Assembly (NCBI RefSeq): GCF_040403615.1
Contig: NZ_JBBAKG010000017.1
Coordinates: forward strand, 1-64,000
Source of the DNA: Haliscomenobacter sp040403615
GTDB taxonomy: Bacteria; Bacteroidota; Bacteroidia; Chitinophagales; Saprospiraceae
Direction: 5' to 3'
DNA length: 64,000 nt
Under the pieces are notes generated by a model. It ran no database searches, was not told where the DNA came from, and saw only the letters and a list, made by a program, of their open reading frames with translations. How positions within the stretch are numbered: the first letter of the stretch is position 1; every line of letters starts with the position of its first letter. Below are positions 43,202-52,929 of this stretch, one piece after another. Position numbers and translations under genes: made by a program.

Positions 43202-44611
43202 TCAAAGCGTTACTTCTTGGCCCAGTTCCGGGATTTCTACGGCAGCAAACCCCACACTGAGCAATAGCGCACTGAATGATTTTTGGGTGTCGTAATCCCC
43301 GTGCACCAGGAAAATCTTTTTGGCGCTTTCACGCTGATTGCGCAAAAACTCCACCAATTCCAGTTTGTCCGCATGTGCAGAAAAGGAATCCATAACTTCA
43401 ACGTCCGCTTTTACGGGTTTAAAATCGCCAAAAAGTCTCAGTTCTTTGGCACCATTCCTTAATCGACCTGCCGGAGTATTGGGGGTGGCGTAACCCACAA
43501 TCAGCACTGTATTCTTGGGGTTGTCGATGCCGTGGTACAAGTGGTGTTTGATGCGGCCTACATTGCCCATCCCTGAAGAAGCGATGATGATGCAAGGTTC
43601 TTCGGAAACATTGAGTTTTTTGGAGTCTTCGGTTTGGCGGATGTAATTCAGGCCATTGAATCCAAAGGGGTTTTCATCAATGGTAAGATAATCCGACAGT
43701 TCTTCGTCAAAACACTCGGGATGGGAACCGAAAATCGCCGTGGCATTGATGGACAACGGACTGTCTACATAAACCGGAATTCTCGGGAGCTTACCTTCAT
43801 TGGCCAGTTTGTCAAGAATGTACACGATCTCCTGGGTACGGCCCACACTGAATGCGGGTATGAGCAGCTTGCCCCTTTTCTCCACGCAAGTATGGCGAAT
43901 AATTTGCAAAAGGCGATCGGTTTCTTCTGGAGCTTCATCATGGGTGCGATCACCGTAAGTAGACTCACAAATGACGTAGTCCATTGCTGGCATGGGTTGT
44001 GGATCGCGCAGAATGGGTCGGTGAGGGCGACCAACATCGCCACTAAAGCCCAAATGGATGGTGTGGCCATTTTCTGCTATGCTCAGGCTTACGTTGGCGC
44101 TGCCCAGAATGTGGCCTGCGTCCCTAAGCATCACTTCTACATTGGGATGAACCTTGAATTTTTTTTCATACGAATAAGAAACGAAAAGCTCCATCGTGGT
44201 GCGTACATCTGCCCGGGTATAAATCGGCTCTTCAAAGGCGATATCGTCAAAATTTTTGTTCTTCTTTGACTGTTGTTGCTTGTATTCAACTTCGCGTTCC
44301 TGGATCATGGCGCTGTCCATGAGCATCAGTCCGCTCAAGTCGCGAGTGGCGTGGGTTGCATGAATGGATCCTCGAAAACCGTCTTTTACCAGTTTGGGAA
44401 TCCGCCCTGCATGGTCGATGTGGGCATGTGACAGGATCAGGCAGTTGATTTCTGCTGGATCAAAAAGCCACTTTGCGTTGAAATCTTCGAGGTTTTTGTC
44501 GGCTCCTTGATATAGGCCGCAGTCCAGGAGGATTTTGAATCCATCTTCCAGGGTAATCAAATGGCAACTTCCGGTTACTTCCCGGTCTGCACCGCAGAAT
44601 TTTATTTTCAT
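43202..44611 (-). CDS. MBL-fold beta-CASP RNA-processing hydrolase
   Basis: The 469-residue metallo-beta-lactamase has HAHIDHAGR (the HxHxDH zinc motif, near residue 62), DAGHILGSANV, GFSGDVGRP, and the beta-CASP insert with CESTYGDRTH, LLIPAFSVGRTQEI, ASSGMGNVGRIKHHL and FSAHADKLEL. This is the CPSF73/YSH1-like group of RNA endonucleases and exonucleases (COG1236), common in Bacteroidota alongside RNase J. RNA processing is the likely role, target unknown. The gene stands alone. Confidence 0.88.
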   Translation of the reverse strand: MKIKFCGADREVTGSCHLITLEDGFKILLDCGLYQGADKNLEDFNAKWLFDPAEINCLILSHAHIDHAGRIPKLVKDGFRGSIHATHATRDLSGLMLMDSAMIQEREVEYKQQQSKKNKNFDDIAFEEPIYTRADVRTTMELFVSYSYEKKFKVHPNVEVMLRDAGHILGSANVSLSIAENGHTIHLGFSGDVGRPHRPILRDPQPMPAMDYVICESTYGDRTHDEAPEETDRLLQIIRHTCVEKRGKLLIPAFSVGRTQEIVYILDKLANEGKLPRIPVYVDSPLSINATAIFGSHPECFDEELSDYLTIDENPFGFNGLNYIRQTEDSKKLNVSEEPCIIIASSGMGNVGRIKHHLYHGIDNPKNTVLIVGYATPNTPAGRLRNGAKELRLFGDFKPVKADVEVMDSFSAHADKLELVEFLRNQRESAKKIFLVHGDYDTQKSFSALLLSVGFAAVEIPELGQEVTL

Positions 44612-44649
44612 TAGAGCTGATTTCGTTTAGGGTGATTAATTCCAGGTCT

Positions 44650-44702
44650 AATGTAAAATAAAAATGCCATTCCAGCAGAACTATGTCTTGCTAAAATGGC
44701 AT
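44650..44702 (-). terminator. Terminator of the sigma/DUF4097 operon
   Basis: Hairpin ATGCCATT (44664-44671) with AATGGCAT (44695-44702) plus an inner AGCA/TGCT pair, followed on the minus strand by TTTTTATTTTA (down to 44653). Confidence 0.75.
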
Positions 44703-44729
44703 AATTAAAATTATAGGTATGGAACAGAA

Positions 44730-45857
44730 TTAATTCGCAATCAGCTTGATTCCTCCGTAATTGACATTGGCCTTAATCATTGGGGAATCGCCTTTGCCAA
44801 CATGTCCCTTTACGACGTGTGAAGTAGGTTTTTGTACTTCATAAGTCACATCCATGGCTTGTGGATAACGTACTCCAGCATAATTGGCAGCGGCATCCAG
44901 TTGATAGCAACAAAGATCAGGCAGTACTTTGAGGATTACATCCGTATAGTTGGCTTTCACCGTGGCATTGGTCAATCCTTTGGAAAACGATACATTGCAA
45001 CTGCCATAATTCAGATCGAGATCCAGGCTCTTGGAAATATCGCCCATCGAAACCGAGTTGTATTGGCCGCTGATGTTGACGCTTCCAGCGTTGGTGGCTG
45101 CAAACTTGCTGTACATACCCGTAGCTTTCAGGTTTTTTACATTGCCCAGGTTGTAATTGTCGTATTTGGCGGTGGTGGTCAGTGAATTCAGTTTGGGCGC
45201 GTTCAAACCTGAATAGGCACTATTGACGGTGAGGTCGTTGGCATCGCTGACGGTTAATTTTGAATAGCTCAGTCCAATGTAGGCATCTTCAGCCTGGCCG
45301 ATGGTGCCATTGCCGTAGGCCAATTCAAAGTTGGAGCCATTTCCTACCGATTCAGTTTTGAAATTGCCGTATTTTACCGTGAGTTTGGTTTTGCCACTCA
45401 CCGATGCCAGGTAAACATCTCCATAGCGTTGGTCTACTTGCAGGTTGATCGTGGCAGGAACGTATACTTCGTAGTTGATTTTGTAGTCGGCTTTATCGTT
45501 GTCCCAAATCCAGGAACGCCGAATGGTTTCGATTGCCGTTTCGGCCTTTACGTAATCAGCACCATCGGAAAAATTGACACTGATGGAGTTGAAAACTTTC
45601 TGGGCATCCTCTTCCGTGCCTTCTTTCACCACGATGGTGACGGCGATTTTTACGCGATTTTTGTCCCAGGTTTTCACCTCGATTTTTCCGTACTTGTTGC
45701 TCAAGTAAGTGGTTCCGTTGGCGGAAATGTCAAACTCTCTTTTGATGGTTTTGGTAAATTCGCCTGAAGTTGTAAAACTGCACAAAGAACAGGCGATTAC
45801 ACTGAATAGCATCATCATCGAGAGGGCTTGCTTCCAATCATAAACTGACTTCCTCAT
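44730..45857 (-). CDS. Exported DUF4097-like beta-repeat protein
   Basis: The 375-residue protein has an N-terminal signal or anchor (QALSMMMLFSVIACSLCS, residues 10-27; the cysteines could form a lipobox, IACS). A long right-handed beta repeat of DUF4097/adhesin type follows: YLSNKYGKIEVKTWDKNRVKI, RYGDVYLASVSGKTKLTVKYGNF, SGQYNSVSMGDISKSL, VNYGGIKLIAN, with recurring Y-G-hydrophobic steps. It is third in an operon with an ECF sigma factor and an anti-sigma-like gene, overlapping the latter by 20 nt. This layout suggests an envelope stress output or sensor protein; inference. Confidence 0.75.
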   Translation of the reverse strand: MRKSVYDWKQALSMMMLFSVIACSLCSFTTSGEFTKTIKREFDISANGTTYLSNKYGKIEVKTWDKNRVKIAVTIVVKEGTEEDAQKVFNSISVNFSDGADYVKAETAIETIRRSWIWDNDKADYKINYEVYVPATINLQVDQRYGDVYLASVSGKTKLTVKYGNFKTESVGNGSNFELAYGNGTIGQAEDAYIGLSYSKLTVSDANDLTVNSAYSGLNAPKLNSLTTTAKYDNYNLGNVKNLKATGMYSKFAATNAGSVNISGQYNSVSMGDISKSLDLDLNYGSCNVSFSKGLTNATVKANYTDVILKVLPDLCCYQLDAAANYAGVRYPQAMDVTYEVQKPTSHVVKGHVGKGDSPMIKANVNYGGIKLIAN

Positions 45858-46392
45858 TGCTCGTGGTTTTTTTGGGTTGCGGTTTGGACGACCGCATTTG
45901 CTCCAATACCCGCTCCAGAATGGCGACTTTGGTTTGATAAGTTTGAATCATGGTCGCAATGATTTCCTCTTCCTGGCCTTTGGGGGCTACGCAGAGTTCT
46001 TCCTTCAGCTCGGCCATTACCTGATCCATTTTTTTCATGTCGGCCATGAAACTTCCATTTGGCTCAAAACGGGCCAACTGCTGAACCTTGGTGCTGATTT
46101 GCTGCCGATAGTACTGCTCCAACTCAGGGTATTCGGGATTCACTTGCTCGATGATGGCGACAGGATCGGACTGTTGCCAACGGGTGAACATGCTGCCACC
46201 AATACCACCAACGACCAGAATGGCTGCCACTGCTGCTGCCAACTTAAAAAACCGCTGTACGGTGAGGGGGCTACTGCTCGAACGTTTATTTAACTTCCGG
46301 TCAATATCGGCCCACACCTTCAAACTGGGAATCGCGTCATCAAATGCTTCGCGGTTGTCCAAAACAAAATTTTCAATTACATCTCGTTGCAT
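45838..46392 (-). CDS. Putative anti-sigma-like membrane protein
   Basis: The 184-residue protein starts at ATG 46392. A cytoplasmic N-terminal region (QRDVIENFVLDNREAFDDAIPSLKVWADIDRKL), one membrane helix (FFKLAAAVAAILVVGGIGGSMF, about residues 48-69) and a helical periplasmic part (ELEQYYRQQISTKVQQLARFE, IIATMIQTYQTKVAILERVLEQM) are visible. There is no zinc CxxC. Position directly after an ECF sigma gene and the topology suggest an anti-sigma factor, but no family is recognised. Confidence 0.6.
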   Translation of the reverse strand: MQRDVIENFVLDNREAFDDAIPSLKVWADIDRKLNKRSSSSPLTVQRFFKLAAAVAAILVVGGIGGSMFTRWQQSDPVAIIEQVNPEYPELEQYYRQQISTKVQQLARFEPNGSFMADMKKMDQVMAELKEELCVAPKGQEEEIIATMIQTYQTKVAILERVLEQMRSSKPQPKKTTSNEEVSL

Positions 46393-46449
46393 GATAAAAA
46401 CAAATTTGAAACACAAAAACTCAACAAACTAACAATCAATACACAAAAC

Positions 46450-47097
46450 TTAAAACCCCAACGCCCTCCGTTGGTTTTGTTGGGTCAAAATATCTCTTAG
46501 CCGCTGTTTTGCCCGACTGTATTGTGATTTTGAAGTTGCCTCGCTGATGCCGAGGATTTCCCCAATTTCCTGATGGTCGTATCCCTCCAGCATGTAGAGG
46601 GAAAAAACCACCCGGTAGCCGTCGGGCAATTCAAACAGCGCACTTTTTATGGCTTCAACGCTCATCCCTTCTGCGCTGGCGTCCAGGTGATCATCGGATT
46701 TAATGTTGCCGTGTTTGTCTTCCAACTCACTGAATTGCAGGCGCCTTTTTTTGAGCGCGTTGATGCAATTGTTGACCACAATCCGCTTGATCCAGGCCCC
46801 TACTGCCGATTCAAATTTGAAGGTATTCAGCTTGGTGAACACATCCAGGAAAGCATTTTGTAGAATGTCTTCCGCCTCGAATTCGTCTTTCACCATCCGC
46901 AAACAAATGTTGTACATCGACTTGGAATAAAGACGATACAACTCGAACTGCGACTGTCGGTCGCCTCGTTTACACTTCTCTACCAGTTCGCGGTGTGTGT
47001 TAACGTAATCCAATTTTACAATCTTATAGGTTGTTAAGCAACGCAGAAAAATTAACTTCCCGATTTTGGGTTTTGAATAGGAAGTCGAACGTTTCAT
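46450..47097 (-). CDS. ECF-type sigma factor of the DUF4097 operon
   Basis: The protein is 215 residues from ATG 47097, though the first 30 residues (KRSTSYSKPKIGKLIFLRCLTTYKIVK) are unusual; a TTG at 47013 would start just before the normal N-end HRELVEKCKRGD. Region 2 (YSKSMYNICLRMVKDEFEAEDILQNAFLDVFTKL) and region 4 (YDHQEIGEILGISEATSKSQYSRAKQRLRD) are complete (cited in parts). It leads the sigma / anti-sigma-like / DUF4097 unit (57 nt, then 20-nt overlap), so it is probably autoregulated. Confidence 0.9.
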   Translation of the reverse strand: MKRSTSYSKPKIGKLIFLRCLTTYKIVKLDYVNTHRELVEKCKRGDRQSQFELYRLYSKSMYNICLRMVKDEFEAEDILQNAFLDVFTKLNTFKFESAVGAWIKRIVVNNCINALKKRRLQFSELEDKHGNIKSDDHLDASAEGMSVEAIKSALFELPDGYRVVFSLYMLEGYDHQEIGEILGISEATSKSQYSRAKQRLRDILTQQNQRRALGF

Positions 47098-47224
47098 TTC
47101 AAGTGAGCTTCCTTTTCAAAACCCTCTAAAAAAATTGGGAAGTAATTTTTTGCGTCATACTTAAGGCCAGGTTTCCTCTCAACGGGTCTATTTACTTCCA
47201 AGGACAACAAGTGTTAAAAAGGGT

Positions 47225-47277
47225 TGCACGTAAAATAAAAAAGTTTGGACGGAAATGTTCTTCTGCCCAAACTTTTT
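47225..47277 (-). terminator. Terminator of the PhoD-like gene
   Basis: An 11-bp stem AAAAAGTTTGG (47238-47248) with CCAAACTTTTT (47267-47277); on minus the T run extends into TTATTTTA. Confidence 0.75.
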
Positions 47278-47302
47278 CATTTTCAACCCAAAAATCGGTG
47301 GT

Positions 47303-49366
47303 TTATTTCTCGATTACCACTTTTGCGCTCAGCACTTCCTGGTTGATGGTGATTTTGTAAAAGTAGTTTCCAGCGGGCAACTGGCTGCCATTCAGCTCAT
47401 TGGTATAAACGCCGGGAGCCGCTTTATCGTTGCGAATTACCTTGACCAATTTTCCATCGGCACTGTACAAACTGATGTTCAATTGGGCAGTTTCGGAGAG
47501 CGAATAGTGTAAGGTATTCGTTTGCTGAAATGGATTGGGGTACAAACCCAACAAGCTAAAGGAAGATGTCTTCAACTTAGCATTCCGCAAGGAAGTAGCT
47601 ACCGGGGGATTGAGTGGTGCAGGTGCATCCAAAACGGTTTTGGCCGCACTGGCCGCGCTGGCTTTACGGAGGCGGTTTTCACCATTGCGGCTGTACCAAG
47701 CTTCTACAAAACGTTCGGTTTTGTTTGGCTTCAACACATCGCTGAAATAGTAATTGGCTTGTACGCTATCCGCCTTGATGTCGAGGATAAAGTGGCCATT
47801 TTCTACCAGATCTACAAATTTCAAGTGTGGATTGGGAATCCCGAGATTGGCGCCAGGAAAAGGCACAATTGGCGTATTCATTTGCTTTTGTAAGGCCAGT
47901 GCAGTGGGACGGCTGCCTAGGTTTTCGTCAAAGTTGGCGGAAGTGATACTTGGAGTCATGAATTCAACCGCCAAAGAACCTTGTCCGGTAGCTGGATTGT
48001 AACCAGGGTTGGCCGTGTAGTTCGGCAATTTGCCAATACCGGGTAAATCAAGAATGGTAAGGTTATTGGGCTTTTCAGGTACATCGTACGCAAAAGAACA
48101 ATGGAAATCTCCAGTCAGCATCACTACGTTGTTGATTTTATTGTTTTTGAGGTGGCGCAAAATCTGTGCGCGCTCAGCTGGATATCCGTCCCAGATATCG
48201 AGAAACAGGCCTTCCAGGCTTTCAAAGGTGAACGCCGGATTGTTGAGGCCAAAGGCAGCCCAACCCACGTTGAATTCTGCAAACATCACCTGCTGTCCGA
48301 TTACTTTCCAGCGGGCTTTGGAGGTAGACAATTCTTTGAGCAACCAGGCTTTTTGGGCTGCGCCCAAAATGGTGCGGGTAGTATCTTGAAGTGCAGGGTT
48401 GCTGATGCTGGCCAATTGCAGTTCGCGGCCTTCAAGGCGAGTATCCAACATCAACAGATCCAACAGGTTTCCGTAAGAGATTTTGCGGTAAACGGAAAAC
48501 TGAGCGTTGTCGCGAATCGGCATCCATTCAAAATAAACCTGCTTGGAAATGGCTTTGCGCGCATTCCAATCTCCTTCGTTGGTCTGGTGGTTTTCGGCAC
48601 CGTCTTTGTACGAATCATTGGCGCTTTCGTGGTCGTCCCATACGGTGATGAACGGATGCTGCTGATGAACACGAATCAAGCTGGTATCCAAACGGTACAA
48701 AGAATAACGGGTGCGGTAATCTGCCAAGGATAAAATTTCGGTTTTGGGCTCAAGCATGCGGGTTTTGGCAATGGTTGTATCTCCATAACCTCCTTGGGCG
48801 TATTCGTAGATGTAATCACCGAGGTGAATGATGGCATCAAGGTCGCGGCGCTCGGCCAAACGCTGGTATACATTGAAGTAACCCGCCTGGTAGTTGGAGC
48901 AGGTAACTACGCCAAATTTCAAGTGGCGGTTTTGATCAGCGGTTGGGGTTGTTTTGGTTTTGCCGGTAAGCGAATTGCGGCCCAGCGCTGTAAATCCATA
49001 ATAATAGGTAGTGCCTGCCTGCAAGCCTGTCACATCGATCTTTACGGTGAAATCACGCGCTACGTTGGTGGTAAAGCTACCGTTGCGTACTGCGTTTTTT
49101 AGTTCAGGGTCGGTTGCTACCCGCCAGCGCACTTCAATTGGGCCTCGTTCGGGTGACTCAGGGGTAACCCGCGTCCAAATGATGACGCGATCTTCCAGGG
49201 GATCTCCACTGGCTACGCCATGAAAAAACGGCGCCCATTGGGGATTGGCGGTGGTCAAATCCAGCCGGTTTTGAACGGTGGCACCGTGAAATGGGTTCTG
49301 GTTATTTTGCCCAAAGGCTACGCTGATAGCAAAGCAAAATAAAATTGCAAGGAAAGGTGATTTCAT
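47303..49366 (-). CDS. PhoD-like alkaline phosphatase with T9SS tail
   Basis: The 687-residue exported phosphodiesterase/phosphatase has a signal peptide (MKSPFLAILFCFAISVAFG). An N-terminal PhoD domain (VASGDPLEDRVIIWTRVTP, about 48-66) precedes the metallophosphoesterase part: FGVVTCSNYQAGYF, IHLGDYIYEY, VWDDHESANDSYKDG, LTGDFHCSF. The last 80 residues are a T9SS type A domain (LLGLYPNPFQQTNTLHYSLS, LPAGNYFYKITI, AKVVIEK). It likely releases phosphate from esters at the cell surface, with Fe/Ca as metals in the family. Single gene. Confidence 0.9.
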   Translation of the reverse strand: MKSPFLAILFCFAISVAFGQNNQNPFHGATVQNRLDLTTANPQWAPFFHGVASGDPLEDRVIIWTRVTPESPERGPIEVRWRVATDPELKNAVRNGSFTTNVARDFTVKIDVTGLQAGTTYYYGFTALGRNSLTGKTKTTPTADQNRHLKFGVVTCSNYQAGYFNVYQRLAERRDLDAIIHLGDYIYEYAQGGYGDTTIAKTRMLEPKTEILSLADYRTRYSLYRLDTSLIRVHQQHPFITVWDDHESANDSYKDGAENHQTNEGDWNARKAISKQVYFEWMPIRDNAQFSVYRKISYGNLLDLLMLDTRLEGRELQLASISNPALQDTTRTILGAAQKAWLLKELSTSKARWKVIGQQVMFAEFNVGWAAFGLNNPAFTFESLEGLFLDIWDGYPAERAQILRHLKNNKINNVVMLTGDFHCSFAYDVPEKPNNLTILDLPGIGKLPNYTANPGYNPATGQGSLAVEFMTPSITSANFDENLGSRPTALALQKQMNTPIVPFPGANLGIPNPHLKFVDLVENGHFILDIKADSVQANYYFSDVLKPNKTERFVEAWYSRNGENRLRKASAASAAKTVLDAPAPLNPPVATSLRNAKLKTSSFSLLGLYPNPFQQTNTLHYSLSETAQLNISLYSADGKLVKVIRNDKAAPGVYTNELNGSQLPAGNYFYKITINQEVLSAKVVIEK

Positions 49367-49559
49367 TGGAATGGTTGTTTTTGTATCATTTCCTCAAAGG
49401 AAGGCGAGAAGAATGAACTAAATATAAATGCATGGTTAATTCTGTACACAGATGTCGCATTTAAGTCTATCCAAATGGAATTAAAGTCTAAAACATGGTG
49501 AAGACTATCGACAAGTTGCCTATTTTTAGGAACATTAACCAAAATCCAAAAATCTATTT

Positions 49560-50354
49560 ATGAGCGCACATGAAATTGACTACCACATCCATGGCGAAGA
49601 GATGCAGTTTGTGGAAATTGAACTCGACCCGATGGAAACCGTCATCGCGGAAGCTGGTAGCTTCATGATGATGGACGATGGCATTGAGATGGCCACAATT
49701 TTCGGTGACGGGAGTCAATCTGACACTTCAGGGCTGTGGGGCAAGTTGCTTTCGGCAGGCAAGCGCCTGATCACTGGTGAAAGCTTGTTCATGACCGCCT
49801 ATACCCACGCCGCAGCCGGCAAAAAACGCGTTTCTTTTGCTGCGCCTTATCCCGGAAAAATTATTCCCCTGGATTTGAGCACATTGGAAGGTAAAATCAT
49901 CTGCCAAAAAGATGCTTTCCTGTGCGCCGCCAAAGGTGTTGCCGTAGGCATTGAGTTTTCTCAGAAATTAGGCCGTGGTTTTTTTGGTGGAGAAGGCTTC
50001 ATCATGCAAAAACTGGAAGGCGATGGCATGGCCTTTGTACACGCAGGGGGCAGCATCATTGAGAAAAAACTGGAACTGGGCGAAGTGCTAAAAATTGATA
50101 CAGGTTGCCTAGTGGCTTTTACCCGGGATATTGACTACGACATCGAAATGGTGCGCGGGGTTCGCAACATGATTTTCGGCGGCGAGGGCATTTTCTTTGC
50201 CCGTTTGGAAGGTCCCGGTACTGTCTGGATTCAATCGCTGCCCTTTAGCCGACTGGCTGATCGGGTACTGCAAGCTTCTCGCCATTATGGCAAAGGCGGC
50301 AAGGATGAAGGAAGCATTTTAGGTACTCTTGGCAATTTGTTGGACGGCAATTGA
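49560..50354 (+). CDS. AIM24 / TIGR00266 family protein
   Basis: The 264-residue protein is a double-stranded beta-helix of the AIM24 family (TIGR00266): QFVEIELDPMETVIAEAGSFMMMDDG near the N-end, then FFGGEGFIMQKLEGDGMAFVHAGGSI and RNMIFGGEGIFFARLEGPGTVWIQSLPFSRLADR (cited blocks FFGGEGFIMQKLEG and EGPGTVWIQSLPF). No signal peptide. The bacterial role is unknown; mitochondrial AIM24 organises inner-membrane complexes. A small membrane gene follows 42 nt later. Confidence 0.9.
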   Translation: MSAHEIDYHIHGEEMQFVEIELDPMETVIAEAGSFMMMDDGIEMATIFGDGSQSDTSGLWGKLLSAGKRLITGESLFMTAYTHAAAGKKRVSFAAPYPGKIIPLDLSTLEGKIICQKDAFLCAAKGVAVGIEFSQKLGRGFFGGEGFIMQKLEGDGMAFVHAGGSIIEKKLELGEVLKIDTGCLVAFTRDIDYDIEMVRGVRNMIFGGEGIFFARLEGPGTVWIQSLPFSRLADRVLQASRHYGKGGKDEGSILGTLGNLLDGN

Positions 50355-50396
50355 TGATTAAGTACTGATGATCGCTCCTAAGTCGTATTTTTGAAC

Positions 50397-50690
50397 ATGC
50401 TAATCATCGTTCGAATCTTAATACTGCTTTTCATTATTGCCCTGATGGTTTTTATGGGGCACCTTTCAGTGCGTCTGGACAAACGAAAGCAAAAGGAAAA
50501 ATACCGCAATTTTTTTCAGGATACCCTGGGTTCGATTTGGACAACCGGCGGGGAAAGTTTTTTACCCGTACCTTACCTAAAACCAGAAGAAGACCCTTAT
50601 TGCGAGCGCTTGCGAAAAAAACGCAACCTCATTGTGGCCCTTTTTTGGTTGATTTGGGTTGTCATCATCGTTTTTTTTATCTTTCTATAA
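50397..50690 (+). CDS. Small hypothetical membrane protein
   Basis: The 97-residue protein has an N-terminal helix (LIIVRILILLFIIALMVFMG, residues 2-21) and a C-terminal helix (LIVALFWLIWVVIIVFFIFL), with a polar middle (DKRKQKEKYRNFFQDTLGSIW). ATG 50397 is used; TTG 50391 is in frame. A -7-like TATTTTTG (50386-50393) ends 3 nt before the ATG without a -33. It probably shares the transcript of the AIM24 gene. No family is recognised. Confidence 0.65.
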   Translation: MLIIVRILILLFIIALMVFMGHLSVRLDKRKQKEKYRNFFQDTLGSIWTTGGESFLPVPYLKPEEDPYCERLRKKRNLIVALFWLIWVVIIVFFIFL

Positions 50691-50734
50691 AAAAAGGGAA
50701 GCAACCAATATCCATTGCTGCTTCGCCTTTTTTT
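50689..50734. terminator. Bidirectional terminator
   Basis: A7GGG...AAGCA (50689-50703) pairs with TGCTT...CCT7 (50719-50734) with a small internal mismatch. It lies between the converging small membrane gene and the Prc gene and has T runs on both strands. Confidence 0.75.
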
Positions 50735-50751
50735 ATCTCGATTGATGAGTG

Positions 50752-52929
50752 CTAATTCTGCGCAATCAAATCGTGCATAATGCGCAGGGTTTCACGGATG
50801 TAAACATCTTTGGAAACCCCATCAATGAAGTCTTTGTTTCTGGCTAAAGTCTTTTCGTTATCCGGGCTAGATTCCATTTTCTTGGCGTCCAGGGCAATGT
50901 TACGGGCCCCTTTGTTGATCACATCCTTGAAGGCATTGCGGAAATCGTTGGAAAGCTTTTCCTCAGCTGTTTCATCCTTGCGGAATTGATCGATATTGAG
51001 CATCACCGAAGAGTTTTTGCGCTCTGCTTCGATGTACTTCGCATGACCCAATATTTTTTGGAAACCAGGATCTTGCTCCAGTCGCGCTTTGCTGCGACGC
51101 TTCAGCTCTTCCAGGTTTTTGATTTTGAACGCATTCTGGCTATAGGTTGCGGCTGGAATTTCAGTCCAATTCAGCGGATAATCCTCTTCGCGCTCACCAA
51201 CGGGCAGGTAATGGTAAGTATCCGGCAAAACGATGTCAGGCGTGACTCCACGCAATTGGGTAGAACCGCCATTGATGCGGTAAAACTTCTGGAGGGTAAT
51301 TTTGATATCGCCCAATGGCTTGAACTGATCGTACCCGCTGATGGCCTGATCGAGGTTGAATACCCGTTGTACTGTTCCTTTCCCGTAGGTGGATTTACTG
51401 CCCACAATCACGGCACGACCATAATCCTGCAAGGCTGCTGCCATAATTTCAGAGGCCGAGGCCGAGAAAGAGTTGACCATGATGACCAGTGGGCCACCGT
51501 ATTGTACTGCCGGGTTGCGGTCGTAATTGATTTCGGGCTGATCAGTGCGACTCTTCACCTGTACTATCGGGCCACTTTCGATGAAAAAACCCGACATTTT
51601 CACCACATCGTTCAATGATCCACCGCCATTGTTGCGCAAGTCGATGATCACCCCTTTGACATTTTCGCCCTTGAGTTTTTCCAATTCCTTGGCAACGTCG
51701 GGTGCGCAAAAGCGGCCATCTGAGCGTTGGAAATCGGCATAAAACTTGGGCAAATAAACGTATCCTACCTTTTCTTCAGGTGTAGCGCCATCCAGAATCA
51801 GCGATTTGACATAGCTTTCTTCAAATTCCACTACATCTCTGATGATGCTGATTTCTTTGGTGCTGCCGTCTACTTTTTTGATCATCAGGCGCACTTTGGT
51901 ACCTTTCTTGCCCCGGATATGCGTCACTACTTCATTGGTCAGCATGCCTGTGAAATCAACCCATTCGCCGTCGTCACCTTGGGCAGCTTTGAGGATGAAA
52001 TCATTTTCTTGTAATTCCTTGCCTTTCCAGGCAGGCCCTCCGACCACCACTTCGGAAACTTTGGTAAAATCCCCTACGTTTTGCAGGCGAGCACCAATTC
52101 CTTCCAGGCGACCAGAGATATTCAAATCAAAGTCTTGCTTGTCGGCAGGTTCCAGAAAATCTGTATGTGGATCATAAAGGTGCGTAAAGCAATTGAGGTA
52201 AAGACTCAATCTGTCGTTGCGCTTGGTTTTACTCAAACGGCTGTACCAGTCGTCATAACTCTTGAGCAATGCTTTACGGGCTCCGGCTTCGATGCTGTCG
52301 GGAGTGCTTGGTGCGGCGGTTTCTCCGGGTTTGGCAGATTTTAAGCCTTCCTCTTTGTCCATGATGCGCGCCAAAGTCTCGTATTTGAGCATTTTGTGCC
52401 ACATTTCTTTGAGTTCGGCATCGCTTTTGGCGAATGAGCGTTTTTCCGGATCGGTTTCATATGCTTCTGTGACACTAAAATCGAAAGGTTGAGCCAAAAT
52501 CTCACGGTAATACCCCTGAGTTTTGAGCATTGATTTTTCCATCAAGCCAATCGAAAGGTCAAAAAAAGTGGAGTTGCCACTGTTCACCTCATCGTCCAAT
52601 TTAAGGCGATAAGTGTCCAGTTTTTTGACGTCATCCTGCGTAAAAAACCGTTTGCTGGGATCAAGAGACTCCAGGTATAATTTGTAAAATTTTTCGGAAA
52701 AGCTGTCGTCCATGGTTTTTGGATCGAAATGAAGCTCGTTCAAAAAAGAGACGATTAACTTCATCAACACGGCATCTTTTTCTGCACTCACTGCTGCCCT
52801 GCGTGGATAAAAGGCAACCAGGAGAAAACCGGCTAACACTACCGATAGAAATATTGGTCCTCTAAACTTCATAATCACCGCTTTTAACGATTGAACGTTT
52901 GTCTTTTTAACGAATTGGTTTTGTTCCAT
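50752..52929 (-). CDS. prc: Carboxy-terminal processing protease (Prc/Tsp, S41)
   Basis: The 725-residue periplasmic serine protease has a membrane anchor/signal (IFLSVVLAGFLLVAFYP, about 26-42; a second start is possible at 52872). A long helical N-domain (TSPc-type, LDPSKRFFTQDDVKKLD), a PDZ domain (about 255-345) and the S41 core with GVIIDLRNNGGGSLNDVVKMS, NSFSASASEIMAAALQDYG (catalytic Ser) and KSTYGKGTVQ (catalytic Lys) follow. The C-terminal DUF3340-like part completes the Tsp architecture. It trims periplasmic proteins and murein hydrolases from the C-end. Confidence 0.93.
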   Translation of the reverse strand: MEQNQFVKKTNVQSLKAVIMKFRGPIFLSVVLAGFLLVAFYPRRAAVSAEKDAVLMKLIVSFLNELHFDPKTMDDSFSEKFYKLYLESLDPSKRFFTQDDVKKLDTYRLKLDDEVNSGNSTFFDLSIGLMEKSMLKTQGYYREILAQPFDFSVTEAYETDPEKRSFAKSDAELKEMWHKMLKYETLARIMDKEEGLKSAKPGETAAPSTPDSIEAGARKALLKSYDDWYSRLSKTKRNDRLSLYLNCFTHLYDPHTDFLEPADKQDFDLNISGRLEGIGARLQNVGDFTKVSEVVVGGPAWKGKELQENDFILKAAQGDDGEWVDFTGMLTNEVVTHIRGKKGTKVRLMIKKVDGSTKEISIIRDVVEFEESYVKSLILDGATPEEKVGYVYLPKFYADFQRSDGRFCAPDVAKELEKLKGENVKGVIIDLRNNGGGSLNDVVKMSGFFIESGPIVQVKSRTDQPEINYDRNPAVQYGGPLVIMVNSFSASASEIMAAALQDYGRAVIVGSKSTYGKGTVQRVFNLDQAISGYDQFKPLGDIKITLQKFYRINGGSTQLRGVTPDIVLPDTYHYLPVGEREEDYPLNWTEIPAATYSQNAFKIKNLEELKRRSKARLEQDPGFQKILGHAKYIEAERKNSSVMLNIDQFRKDETAEEKLSNDFRNAFKDVINKGARNIALDAKKMESSPDNEKTLARNKDFIDGVSKDVYIRETLRIMHDLIAQN

